A stretch of 64,000 bases of DNA from Streptomyces sp. SirexAA-E (lineage in GTDB: Bacteria > Actinomycetota > Actinomycetes > Streptomycetales > Streptomycetaceae), in NCBI RefSeq assembly GCF_000177195.2, contig NC_015953.1, positions 7,130,001-7,194,000 on the forward strand, given 5' to 3'. Below, piece after piece: positions 44,701 through 51,070 of this stretch (position 1 is the first letter of the stretch; each line of letters starts with the position of its first letter). The translations under genes were made by a program, and so were the position numbers. The notes beneath the pieces are model-generated. The model had not been told where the DNA came from. It saw only the letters and a program-made list of their open reading frames with translations, and searched no databases.

Positions 44701-45699
44701 CGGGTGACCGACCGGCCGGCCGAGGAGGCGCTGGCCGCGGACCTGGCCGAGCCCTTCGACCTCGCGGCCGGCCCGCTCGTCCGGCTGACCGTGATCCGTC
44801 GCGGCCCCGACCTCGCCGACCTGGTCCTGACCACCCATCACGTGCTCTCCGACGGCTGGTCGGCCCCGCGCATCCTCACCGAACTGTTCGCCCTCTACAC
44901 CGCCCGGGTGAACGCCGAGGCCCCGGGCCTGCCCGCACCCGTGCCGTTCGCCGACTACCTCCGCTGGTGCGCCGACCACGAGCCCGACCTCACCGCGTGG
45001 GCGGCCGAGCTCGACGGGCTGCCCGAGGGCGACCACCTTGGTGCCGGCGAACCCGGCCCCGCTTGGCAGGAACCCGAGATCATCGCGTTCGACGCGGCCC
45101 TGGTCGCCGAGCTCGGCACGCTGGCCGCACGGCGCGGGCTGACCCGGAACACGCTGGTGCAGGGCGCCTGGGCCGTGCTCCTCGCCCGGCGCTCGGGCCG
45201 CACGGACGTGTGCTTCGGCGCCATGGTCGCCTGCCGCCCTCCGGAGCTGGACGGCGTCGAGGAGATCATCGGGCTGCTGGCCAACACCGTCCCCGTACGG
45301 GCCCGGCTCGGCGGCACTCTCGCCGAGACCCTGACCGACCTCCAGGCCCGGCAGCGGGGACTGGTGGAACACCAGCACGCCGCCCTGTCCGACCTGGAAC
45401 GGCTGACCGGGCGCAGCAGGCTGTTCGACAGCATGGTGGTGTTCGAGAACTACCCGGTCGACCCGGACCGCCTCCGCGAACCGGCCCCCGGACTCACGGT
45501 CGTCGGAACCCGCTTCCGTGAGGCCACCCACCACCCGGTGACCCTGACGGTCATGCCGGACGGCGACGGCTGGACCGGTGTGCTCGCCCACCGGGCCGGT
45601 GTCGACGTCGACGGGCTCGCCGAGGAACTCCTCGAACTGCTCCGCACCCTGGACAAGCACCTCGACGCCGACGTGCTCGAACTCCTGGAGGACCGATGA
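35734..45699 (+). CDS. Siderophore NRPS, C-A-T-E-C-A-T-E-C, no thioesterase
   Basis: This 3321-residue synthetase starts at a TTG with AAGGAGAG upstream. Domain order with active sites: C1 (HHLVFDG, His147-148); A1 (core YVIHTSGSTGRPKG from 604, A10 Lys934); T1 (GGDS, Ser986); E1 (HHLAMDG 1157, EGHGRE, NYLGRF); C2 (HHALLDG 1608); A2 (YVIYTSGTTGRPKG from 2069); T2 (Ser2452); E2 (HHLVVDG 2627, ESHGRP, NYLGQY); C3 (HHVLSDG 3035), which ends the protein. C1 should accept DHB from the free carrier protein. Hand-read pocket residues are DSDDVGIVD for A1, acidic and so suggesting a basic residue such as Arg, and DVWNFVAIN for A2, not assigned. Both residues would be epimerised to D. The release step is missing. 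Confidence 0.95.
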   Translation: MSTASVSSDGLLALTRAQLGIWNAQRLEPDSPYYVVGDVVEISGDEPVDVDALVEAVRATTQEAETLRLRVYDTPQGPRQAISDDPVEPPEVLDVREAADPVAAAQALVDAERARAAEHCRVMVDRPLYSRTVIRLSDREVWYTQLGHHLVFDGYTAAMLARRTGARYTALVRGTEPAKCTFGSFAALVAADQAYRDGDRFTEDRAYWVERFTPLPDLGDPETAAGTPDRTLTARAVLTPEETARLRAFADEEGVTWGEVLISGYAAFLHRMLGRTDVVFALPLMCRAGSVELRTPAMAVNVLPLRVTVRGGDRLGELSRRVASAMREMREHQRYRGEDLPRDLGVPGAGALLHGRGINLKAFDLAIDFAGSGGVMRNVAGGPPEDMGLSVLPTRDGGLLLGFEVDARTNDQAGVDGLLSGLRALLSGLTDGLPVGRIPLTGDADRLPDGWCPPALPGTPLDVPAAFDAMVAAGPGNTALVCGDDRLSAAGLADRVHRLARALRARGIGADDVVALALPRSADSVVALLAVLDAGAAFLPLDAAYPPERLRGLIDDTRPALVLTAGAVDGLPWATLLDEAAGLSGAPLTAGELSAPRHPEHLAYVIHTSGSTGRPKGVLGRTGGLAALLHHQRHTVVAEAEQAAGRRLRAAHTYSFAFDSAFDHLVWLLCGHELHVYDAETIRDADALLGAYARDGIDVVDTTPSMAAPLIEGGLLDRRPALLVLGGEATPPALWRRVAESGTNARNIYGPTEATVDSTTARIEDGEPTIGHPLAGTRTYVLDSALQPVPHGTTGELYLAGPHLARGYLGRPGATAERFVADPFGAPGERMYRTGDLARWVPGHGLAYGGRGDGQIKIRGHRVETGEVEAALAAVPGVTAAAARVLSSRLVGYVVSASVTGDAVRTYLAERLPDHMVPSAVVVLAELPLTPNGKLDRAALPAPASTGGGREPGTERERVLCAVLADAFDVERVGVDDDFFALGGDSITAITISSRLRAAGLGLRPRDLLARRSFAALAASAELLDDAPEPVDDPTGPVPAPPIVRGLLDPHPDVDTVAGYAQWTALSVDALDRDALVTGVQTVLDHHDALRLRAADGLEVLPRGTVRAVVDEVRGEDATVLARRLAAELDPRTGDLLRAALLRTGDGTADRLVVVVHHLAMDGVSWRVLLPDLHTACTGGTLEPVGASWRRHALLLAEQGTSGARRGELDHWRTALASASRLGSRPLDTARDTVSTAHRSVTVASPEVTEALLTILPAAYRAGVDEVLLAALVLALRSWGLSDDAVTVTMEGHGREHLDLSRTVGWFTSEYPVRVPASDDAGRVLRAAKEARRAVPDGGVGYGVLRHLDPRAAAELSATPPPDVLLNYLGRFAPLTASGWRLPERDAFSVTEPDGKALEQVLALNCFVHEEGAPRLAVEWTAATEVLGADVVAALQSAWAQALEALAEHALHTPGGLTPSDLPLVGLDQRAIDTLERTGRIADVLPATPLQVGLSFHTQLRDDDETDVYVVQAVTTLVGELDPDRMAEAARELLRRHPALRVYLGTAGDDVVQVIPDAVALDFRVDDHFPEAARADLERPFDPSRPPLIRFLLSRVGPAEHKLVITNHHALLDGWSMPLVGRTLLALYAELSGGPAAPAAPPLSEYFRWLAGRDREASLAAWRDALAGVDDATRLAPPSTGTAVERPGRETVGLGREFSDRLRAFAREEGVTLTTVLQTAWGLLLGRLTGRLDVVFGCPVSGRPAEVDGVESMIGQLGTTIPVRVRHSRDMTARELMARVHAESVALAEHHHVGLPEIQRATGIGELFDTMLVMENFPLSSRKRTPLAPGLDLAGVDITDATHYALTVIVIPDDAITIGLGYQPRAFTEATVRDYGRWLHNLLREIVDDPARPAVRLPALAPDERERMLGTGTAVVAARARGHWLDEFAGQVRRRPDAEALVCRDRSLSYAELDRQANRLAHALIARGVRPQDPVAVLLGRDVEMTVALFGVIKAGAVYVPMDASYPRERLAYMFEDIAPAAAVTTGAELPVDREIPVLRLDDPATLAAVPDTDPAEARARLTDDALAYVIYTSGTTGRPKGVGVTHRGVPDLIALQEEVVGVTERDRYLHFASTSFDVAFWQTMVPLLSGGTSVIAPEEVRVPGDELLDYIAEQRVTGVNLLPSFLAAMPDDRTVDPDVFFVVGAERLDPELARRWGQGRRALFNAYGPTEVTINSTTWRYDPDDAGPLPIGRPDPDVRAYVLDGGLQPVGVGVTGELYLGGPSLARGYLGRPSLTAATFVADPFGPPGERLYRTGDLVRWRPDGQLVFLGRADHQVKIRGFRVELGEIETTLTGHPDVRACAVIVREGRLVGYVIPTDGADLDTARLRAYLAQELPDHMVPTALVPIDRLPLSPSGKLDATALPAPEITAAARREPATEAEAVLLGVFRDVLGTDDVGLDDDFFAVGGDSIVSLQVVSRARRQGLGLTARDVFEGETVAGIAARARDLDGGDVPAVGDAPLTPVMRDLLRRAGAAADGFCQWVEVCVPPGGDEAAWQAVFDALLARHDVLRAHLAGDVLRIPPAGTVTGAGVLTRVPADGDPRAAADSGTEAARAAMDPRTGPLLRAVWVDAGPDRPGRLVLVAHHLVVDGVSWRVLLDDLEHAYAGGELARHGQSFLGWARTLHDADRRAELPHWQETRTTQTLTRPLDPARDTVATARHHEIRLDTDATRALITTLPAAYRTTPDAVLLTALAQAVRDWRGTTRLLVALESHGRPREVDLSQTVGWFTAVHPVLLDADDDVRAVRERLRAQGDGLGHGILTAAGLLEPVEPEVAWNYLGQYPGAPAQETPWQAPPDADPLGSGGSDAMPLPHSLMVNALVRDDALGVRITWPSALFTPDEIGDLSEHLRTALLRTAAAPEIRALGPGRHVAEVQPLTPLQEVMLRHSRTERPDPYTVQSAFTLAGPLDADALRAAGADLLARHPNLGAVFPADLGVIPASPRPDFRVTDRPAEEALAADLAEPFDLAAGPLVRLTVIRRGPDLADLVLTTHHVLSDGWSAPRILTELFALYTARVNAEAPGLPAPVPFADYLRWCADHEPDLTAWAAELDGLPEGDHLGAGEPGPAWQEPEIIAFDAALVAELGTLAARRGLTRNTLVQGAWAVLLARRSGRTDVCFGAMVACRPPELDGVEEIIGLLANTVPVRARLGGTLAETLTDLQARQRGLVEHQHAALSDLERLTGRSRLFDSMVVFENYPVDPDRLREPAPGLTVVGTRFREATHHPVTLTVMPDGDGWTGVLAHRAGVDVDGLAEELLELLRTLDKHLDADVLELLEDR

Positions 45700-47180
45700 G
45701 CGCCGACGCCCCCGGGGGGCCGACGAGCGGGGACGTCCCGGGAGGGCCGGGAAGCGCCGACGCCCCCGGGGGAGCGGCGACCGAGGAGGCGGCACCGCCA
45801 GACCGGCAGGTGGACCGGCAGCTCCTGCGGGTCGCGTTCATCCTGGTGCTCGGCACGTTCATGGCCACGCTGGACGCCACCATCGTCAGCGTCGGCATCG
45901 ACGCCCTGACCGAGGAGTTCGGCGCCACGGTCGCGGAGATCCAGTGGGTCACCACCGCGTATCTGCTGGCCGTCGTCGCCGCCGTACCCGCCTCCGGCTG
46001 GCTGGCCGGCCGGTTCGGCGGCAAGCGGACATGGCTCGCCGCCGTCGGCGTCTTCCTGCTCGGCTCGGTGCTGTGCGCGCTGGCCTGGTCGGCGACCAGC
46101 CTGATCGTCTTCCGGGTGATCCAGGGACTCGGTGGCGGACTCCTGCCCGCCACCGGGCAGGCCCTGCTGGCACGCGTCGCGGGCCCGAACCGCACCGGCC
46201 GGGTGATCAGCGTCGTCGCGGTCGTCCCGCTGCTGTCACCGGTGTTCGGCCCGCTCGTGGGCGGCTCCATCCTCGGCGTGGCGCCCTGGCCGTGGCTGTT
46301 CCTGGTCAACCTGCCGATCGGGGCGGTCGCCGCCGTGCTGGCACGCCGTCACGTGCCCGCGGTGCCCCCGGCGACCCGGCGCACGGCGTTCGACCTGCGC
46401 GGGGCCGTACTGCTCTCACCCGGCCTGGCCGTGCTGGTGTACGGGCTGACCGAGGTCGCCCACGGCCGGACCCTCCCGGCCGCCGTCGGTGTGACCGCGG
46501 GGCTCGCCATGCTGGCCGGCTTCACCGTGCACGGGCTGCGCACCCGCGCCGTCCCGCTGGTCGACCCCCGGCTGTTCGCCCGGCCGCCCTTCGGGGCCGC
46601 CGCCCTCGCGCTGCTGGTCCTGGGGGCGTCGGTGTTCGGGACGATGTTCCTGCTGCCGCTCTACTTCCAGACCGGCCGGGGCCTGACGGCATGGCAGGCC
46701 GGACTGCTGCTCGCCCCCCAGGGACTGGGCGCGGCCGCCGGATCGGTACTGGTCAACCGGACCATCGACAAGGTGGCGCCACGGACCCTGGTGGTGACCG
46801 GCATCGTCCTCATCCTCGTGGGCACGGTCCCGTTCACCCAGCTCGGCCACGGCATCCCGGACGCCGTGATCGCCGTGTCGCTCGCGGTCCGCGGCCTCGG
46901 GATGGCGATGGTCGGCGCGCCCGTGATGAACATCGTCTACAGCCGCATCGAGCCCGAACAGCTCCCGCGCGCCGCAGGAGCGCTCAACCTGCTGAACACC
47001 GTGGGCGGTTCGGTGGGAACGGCTGCCCTCGCCGTGGTCCTCCAGGGACGGCTGACCGCGCGTGCCCCGGAGATCTCCTCGGCGTTCGCCGACACCTTCT
47101 GGTGGGTGCTCGGCTTCTGCCTGCTCGCCGCCGCCGGGGCCACGAGGCTGCCCGGAACCCAGGCCCGGAAGCCTGGATGA
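45696..47180 (+). CDS. MFS exporter, DHA2 (EmrB/QacA) family, probable siderophore exporter
   Basis: This 494-residue transporter has 14 predicted helices. The ATG overlaps the NRPS stop (ATGA), so it is coupled to siderophore synthesis. The first 30 residues are a degenerate Gly/Pro repeat (ADAPGGPTSGDVPGGPGS). Signatures are GTFMATLDATIVSVGIDAL in helix 1, WLAGRFGGKRTW in loop 2-3 and the motif C helix around VVAVVPLLSPVFGPLVGG. Export of the apo-siderophore is inferred from position; drug efflux is the generic family function. Confidence 0.92.
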   Translation: MSADAPGGPTSGDVPGGPGSADAPGGAATEEAAPPDRQVDRQLLRVAFILVLGTFMATLDATIVSVGIDALTEEFGATVAEIQWVTTAYLLAVVAAVPASGWLAGRFGGKRTWLAAVGVFLLGSVLCALAWSATSLIVFRVIQGLGGGLLPATGQALLARVAGPNRTGRVISVVAVVPLLSPVFGPLVGGSILGVAPWPWLFLVNLPIGAVAAVLARRHVPAVPPATRRTAFDLRGAVLLSPGLAVLVYGLTEVAHGRTLPAAVGVTAGLAMLAGFTVHGLRTRAVPLVDPRLFARPPFGAAALALLVLGASVFGTMFLLPLYFQTGRGLTAWQAGLLLAPQGLGAAAGSVLVNRTIDKVAPRTLVVTGIVLILVGTVPFTQLGHGIPDAVIAVSLAVRGLGMAMVGAPVMNIVYSRIEPEQLPRAAGALNLLNTVGGSVGTAALAVVLQGRLTARAPEISSAFADTFWWVLGFCLLAAAGATRLPGTQARKPG

Positions 47181-47235
47181 GCCCGCTGCCCGGACCCCCG
47201 TCGGTGCCGTTGGCGGCCGCACGTATCGTCTGCGC

Positions 47236-47916
47236 ATGACTGATCGGTGGTGGGCGGGCCTGCGCCGGCGGGTCGAGGCGGCGGGCGCGGGTCCGGGGGG
47301 CGGCGAGGTGTTCGGGGCGTTCGGGCACCGATGGGTGGTCGAGGAGCCGCTCACCTTGGGCGAGCTCGCCGAACTGGAGGCTCAGACGGGCGTGCGGCTG
47401 CCGGAGGAGTACCGGGACTTCCTGCTCCACGTCGGCGCGGGTGGCGCCGGCCCCGCGTACGGCCTGTTCCCGGTCCGGCGTGTGCGGGGCGGCTGGCGCT
47501 GGGAGGGCGACGGCGCGGACCTGGCCGACCTGTCGAGGCTCGTCGAACCGTTCCCCGACCGGGGCCCGGACCCGAAGCTGCTCGACGACCTCCTTGCCCA
47601 GTGTCCCGAGGAGGAGTGCTTCGACGACATCGAGGACTTCGACGACGCGATCGAGGCGTGGGACGAGCGAGGGGACGCCGTCCTGTTCGCCCCGGAGCGC
47701 ACCGTCGGCGCCATCGCGATCTGCCACCTGGGCTGCGCCCAGAGGGAGTGGCTGATCCTCAGCGGCAGCCACCGCGGCACGGTCTGGTCCGACTGCCGGG
47801 CGGACGACGTGGATCTCGCGCCGCTCCTCCACGACGACGGGACGCCTGTGCGGTTCGACCGCTGGTACACCGACTGGCTGGAGAAGGCCGAGCACACCGC
47901 CCTGTCGGCACCGTAG
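47236..47916 (+). CDS. SMI1/KNR4 (SUKH) family protein
   Basis: This 226-residue cytoplasmic protein is of the SMI1/KNR4 superfamily: EPLTLGELAELEAQTGVRLPEEYRDFLLHVGAGGAGPAYGLFPV is the diagnostic N-terminal motif, and the C-terminal part has WLILSGSHRGTVWSD. Bacterial members often act as immunity proteins against secreted nuclease toxins, but many Streptomyces copies are orphan and of unknown role. No toxin gene is adjacent. It begins 55 bases after the exporter and lacks an iron box. Confidence 0.85.
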   Translation: MTDRWWAGLRRRVEAAGAGPGGGEVFGAFGHRWVVEEPLTLGELAELEAQTGVRLPEEYRDFLLHVGAGGAGPAYGLFPVRRVRGGWRWEGDGADLADLSRLVEPFPDRGPDPKLLDDLLAQCPEEECFDDIEDFDDAIEAWDERGDAVLFAPERTVGAIAICHLGCAQREWLILSGSHRGTVWSDCRADDVDLAPLLHDDGTPVRFDRWYTDWLEKAEHTALSAP

Positions 47917-47951
47917 GGCGCCACCCGCCGGGGCCGCGGCGGCCGTCGAGG

Positions 47952-48839
47952 TCACGGCTGCTCCGTGAACGCGGTGGCGTGGTCGGCGGCCCAGCGGCGA
48001 AACGTTCGCGGCGCCGTCCCGAGGATGTCGGCCACCGCCGTCGTGACGTACGCGGGCCGTCCCACCGCCGCGCTCCAGGCGTCGAGCAGCATGTCGACGA
48101 CCGCGTCGGGCACCGTGCCCTTCGACCGGCTCCGGAACTCGTCCGGCGTCATCTCCTCGAACGCGATGCGGCGCCCCAGGGCGTCACCGATGACGTCCAC
48201 CTGCGCCGCCAGGGTCAGTGGTTCGGGGCCCGTGAGGACGTAGTCGCCACCGACGTGCCCGTCCTGACGGAGCGTCCGCGCCGCGACGGCCGCGACGTCG
48301 CGGTCGTCGACCGGTGCCGACTCGGCGGCGCCGTGAGGCCACCGGACGATGCCGCCGGCCCGGAGCGCCGGCCCCCACCAGGCCAGCGAGTTCGACGCGA
48401 ACATCCCCGGCCGGAGGATCGTCGACTCGAGTCCGGTGGCCGCGAGCAGCCGCTCGATGTCGGCGTGCAGCGCCGCCGCGGGATTGGGCTGCCGGAAGAA
48501 GGGGTGCGGCGTCCGGTGCGGGGAGGAGAGCAGGACGACCCGTCGCACGTGGGCTGCCAGCCGCTCGACGACGGCCGCAGCGGTCCGAGGCGGGGCGGTC
48601 CAGATGAGGAGGACCGCACCGGCGCCGGTCAACGCGGGACCGAGCGACGCGGGCACGGTGAGGTCGCCGACGAAGACCTCTGCCTGCGGCGGAAGTGTCG
48701 CCGCCGCCTCGGGGCGGCGGACGAGGGCGCGGACCGGCACGTCCGCGTCGAGGAGTCGGTCGATGACGACGCGGCCGACCCGGCCGGTCGCCCCGGTGAC
48801 GAGTACGGGAGAGATGTCTGTCCGGTTCATGCCGCTCAT
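47952..48839 (-). CDS. NAD(P)H-binding, NmrA-like atypical SDR protein
   Basis: This 295-residue atypical short-chain dehydrogenase has the dinucleotide-binding motif VLVTGATGRVGRVVIDRLL, then VRALVRRPE (NADP-type Arg) and VFVGDLT. The usual catalytic YxxxK is not evident, as in NmrA/quinone-oxidoreductase QorB-like proteins; STILRPGMFASN and PVDDRDVAAVAARTL are typical of that group. It is divergent from a TetR gene, with operator repeats between. It is probably the target of that repressor. The substrate may be a quinone or reactive electrophile; this is not established. Confidence 0.86.
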   Translation of the reverse strand: MSGMNRTDISPVLVTGATGRVGRVVIDRLLDADVPVRALVRRPEAAATLPPQAEVFVGDLTVPASLGPALTGAGAVLLIWTAPPRTAAAVVERLAAHVRRVVLLSSPHRTPHPFFRQPNPAAALHADIERLLAATGLESTILRPGMFASNSLAWWGPALRAGGIVRWPHGAAESAPVDDRDVAAVAARTLRQDGHVGGDYVLTGPEPLTLAAQVDVIGDALGRRIAFEEMTPDEFRSRSKGTVPDAVVDMLLDAWSAAVGRPAYVTTAVADILGTAPRTFRRWAADHATAFTEQP

Positions 48840-48844
48840 AAAAA

Positions 48845-48884
48845 CGTTACCCGATCATAAAAGCAACTCGGTAACGAATGTTAC
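48845..48884. promoter_or_regulatory. TetR operator repeats between divergent genes
   Basis: CGTTACC (48845-48851) pairs with GGTAACG (48870-48876), and GTAAC-GAAT-GTTAC (48871-48884) forms a second, overlapping inverted repeat. The cluster of three GTTAC half-sites covers the whole 54-base interval between the NmrA-like and TetR genes. Confidence 0.6.
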
Positions 48885-48893
48885 GGTGGGTGG

Positions 48894-49490
48894 ATGAGCG
48901 AGACGACGGGGCTGCGGGCCCGCAAGAAGGAGCGCACGCGCGACGCCATCGGCGACGCGGCCGTCTCGCTGTTCCTGGAGCGTGGCTTCGACCGCGTCTC
49001 GGTCAACGACGTCGCCGCGGCGGCCGAGATCTCCAAGCCGACTCTCTTCCGGTACTTCCCGACCAAGGAAGACCTGGTGCTGCACCGGTTCGCGGACCAC
49101 CAGGGCGAGGCGGCACGGGTCGTACGTGACCGCGGGTCCGGCATCGAGCCGGTGACGGCGCTGCACCGGCACTTCCGGGCCGGACTCGATCGGCACGACC
49201 CCGTCACCGGCCTCAGCGATCACCCCGAGGTGGTGGCGTTCCATCGGCTGGTGTTCACCACGCCGAGCCTGGCGGGACGGCTCGCGCGGTACCAGGCCGA
49301 TGACGAGGAGGCGTTGGCGGACGCCCTGGGCGAAGGCGTCCAGGCGCGCCTGCTGGCCGCCCAGGTGCTCGCGGTCCAGCGGGTGCTCGCCCGGACCAAC
49401 TGGCAGAAGGTCGCCGACGGCAGGACCGCCCACGACGTCCACCCCGAGGCGGTGGCCGACGCCGACCGGGCGTTCGACCGGCTCCGGTGA
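48894..49490 (+). CDS. TetR family regulator
   Basis: This 198-residue repressor has the HTH GDAAVSLFLERGFDRVSVNDVAAAAEISKPTLFRYFPTKEDLVLHRF. The ligand domain is of the TetR_C_17 or MftR-like kind, ending in ADADRAFDRLR. It probably autoregulates and represses the divergent NmrA-like gene through the GTTAC repeats, responding to a small electrophile or quinone; this is inferred from similar pairs. Downstream, 246 bases hold only a terminator for the opposite strand. Confidence 0.88.
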   Translation: MSETTGLRARKKERTRDAIGDAAVSLFLERGFDRVSVNDVAAAAEISKPTLFRYFPTKEDLVLHRFADHQGEAARVVRDRGSGIEPVTALHRHFRAGLDRHDPVTGLSDHPEVVAFHRLVFTTPSLAGRLARYQADDEEALADALGEGVQARLLAAQVLAVQRVLARTNWQKVADGRTAHDVHPEAVADADRAFDRLR

Positions 49491-49678
49491 CAGGTCGTGC
49501 CTCCGGGCGGATCCGGTCATCGGGGTCAGGGCCCTCCGCCGGAACCGTTCGGCAGGTGCGGTGTCGTGCGCGCCGATCGCGTCCGGGCCGTGTTGCCGCA
49601 GCTGATCCACCATCCTCCGCGCTGAACTCGGACGGTGGGCGGGTGAGTGCGGAGCGGGGAAGGAGTGGGGCGGCCGTC

Positions 49679-49731
49679 GGGACCGGGTCCCCGGCTCGGT
49701 CCGGGCGGACACGGCCCGGGGACCCGGTCCC
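49679..49731 (-). terminator. Strong hairpin terminator after the HTH gene
   Basis: GGGACCGGGTCCCCGG (49679-49694) is exactly complementary to 49716-49731: a perfect 16-bp stem with a 21-base loop, five bases past the stop of the leftward HTH gene. Confidence 0.7.
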
Positions 49732-49736
49732 GTGTC

Positions 49737-49976
49737 TCATCGCTGCGCGGGCCCGGGAGACCGCTCGGGCCGAGGGGCGCGGGACGACCCGGCCGCCAGG
49801 GCGCGCAGTTCCTCCAGGTCGTACTCGGCCCGCCGGGGCGTCCCGTGGCGGGTCAGCTTTCCGCGGCTGGCCCACTTCCTGATGGTCGCGGGGGAGACGC
49901 CGGCGGCGAGTGCGGCGAGCTCCGTGGGGACGGTGCGCGGGCCGGAACGCCGGCCGGAGTGACCGGGGATGCTCAC
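49737..49976 (-). CDS. Small MerR/excisionase-like HTH protein
   Basis: This 79-residue protein starts at a GTG overlapping the stop of the upstream gene (GTGA). Its core TELAALAAGVSPATIRKWASRGKLTRHGTPRRAEYDLEELRALA is a helix-turn-helix of the MerR/excisionase (HTH_17) kind, with a basic, Pro-rich tail. The overlap implies translation coupled to the zinc-motif protein before it. The function is unknown; a DNA-binding partner of that protein is the simplest reading. Confidence 0.7.
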   Translation of the reverse strand: MSIPGHSGRRSGPRTVPTELAALAAGVSPATIRKWASRGKLTRHGTPRRAEYDLEELRALAAGSSRAPRPERSPGPAQR

Positions 49977-50725
49977 GGGCCGACCTCCGCGACGGCCAGC
50001 GGACCCCTGCCGTCCTGCGGCGTCGCGGCGTTCCAGCCGCTCATGTGGCGCAGCCACTCCTGCGGGGGAAGGGCGTGGCCGGCCTCGCAGGTGACGTGCC
50101 GGGTGTGCGTGGTAGCGGTCTCCGCCTGCCGGACGAGGTGCAGCGTGCTGCGGCAACCCGCTTCCGGGCAGGTGCCGATGGGCGTGCGCTGCGCGGGTAC
50201 CGGACCGAGCAGCGTCCGGCAGGAGTCGAGCAGGTGGCGGACCTCCTCGTCGAAGTCCGCGGCCGCCGGATGGGCGGCCAGCCATTCGAGGTGACGGCAC
50301 AGGAAGTCGATCAGCGGACCGACCTCGCACCGGCGGGGCCTGGGTGTGCGTGCCTCGTCGACGACGAGCCGGGCCCATGAGGCGAGTGTCTCCGTCATGC
50401 GCGTGCGCAGGTCCATGGCCCTCTGGTCGAGGACGATGCCCTTCGCCGTCTTCGTGCCGCTGACCCGCACGCCCGGGCGGGGTGCCGTGGGGGTCAGCGC
50501 GTGGTCGCTCTCGCGGTAGGCGTCCAGCAGTCGGCGCAGATCGGCGCGGAGCAGGTCGACGCAGTTCGCGCAGAGCCGCGCGGCGGTGGACGCCGCCCGC
50601 CGGACCGCGGGACGAGAGGGTGTGCAACGGGAGGAGGCGCAGGTGGGTGACGCCGGTGTGCGTGGTGGCCGGCCGAATCGCTCGGCCATAGGTCTGGTGT
50701 GATGCCCCGACTTGTCGATCGACAT
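49973..50725 (-). CDS. Hypothetical protein with zinc-binding Cys motifs
   Basis: This 250-residue protein starts at the ATG at 50725, with AGGA about nine bases upstream. I recognise no named family. An N-terminal CANC lies in a helix (ARLCANCVDLLRADLRRLLDAYRESD). The C-terminal part has CPEAGC ... HVTCEAGH, which looks like a zinc ribbon. The middle is helical (RMTETLASWARLVVDEA, FLCRHLEWLAAHPAAADF). It is co-transcribed with the small HTH gene. Similar helical/zinc-ribbon plus HTH pairs occur scattered in Streptomyces genomes; the role is unknown. Confidence 0.65.
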   Translation of the reverse strand: MSIDKSGHHTRPMAERFGRPPRTPASPTCASSRCTPSRPAVRRAASTAARLCANCVDLLRADLRRLLDAYRESDHALTPTAPRPGVRVSGTKTAKGIVLDQRAMDLRTRMTETLASWARLVVDEARTPRPRRCEVGPLIDFLCRHLEWLAAHPAAADFDEEVRHLLDSCRTLLGPVPAQRTPIGTCPEAGCRSTLHLVRQAETATTHTRHVTCEAGHALPPQEWLRHMSGWNAATPQDGRGPLAVAEVGP

Positions 50726-51037
50726 GGAGATCAGTCCTGATGTGTGGAGAGACGGATGCTTTCCTGGGACCAGCGCCGCACTCATGGCTGTGCGGCTGAC
50801 CTGCGATGTGCGTGGGCTCCGGCCGACGGCGCGCCGTGACGGGGGCGGGGGACGGCCGTAGCGCCATTGTCGGCGTGCGGGAGCCGGACCATCAACCGGT
50901 CACATGCCAGGGGCCCATCAGAGCTCTGTGCAGAACTGGCGGTTGCGCACGGATTTGGTAAGCACTACGTAAAGTCGTGGCGTGGGGGCGGCGGCCGGGT
51001 CCCCGGCCGGCGCCCGTCCCGCAGGCGGGGCGATGCG

Positions 51038-51066
51038 TTGATAACCGGTCGACCGGCTTGTATTAT
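51038..51066 (+). promoter_or_regulatory. Promoter of the response-regulator gene
   Basis: TTGATA (51038-51043), a 17-base spacer and TATTAT (51061-51066) give a near-consensus vegetative promoter. Transcription should start near 51071-51074. An autoregulatory-element-like sequence fills the spacer, so a bound GBL receptor would block it. Confidence 0.6.
51043..51061. promoter_or_regulatory. Autoregulatory element (GBL receptor site) at response regulator
   Basis: AACCGGTCGACCGGCTTGT differs by one base from the sequence upstream of the second receptor gene (55613-55631). Its CCGG...CCGGCTTGT form resembles GBL-receptor binding sites. It lies exactly between the -35 and -10 boxes. Confidence 0.65.
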
Positions 51067-51070
51067 AAAA

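Noticed and set aside
42556..45795. A 1079-codon minus-strand frame over the NRPS 3' part
   Set aside because: Same cause: it is a shadow of the E2 and C3 domains and has no recognisable protein features.
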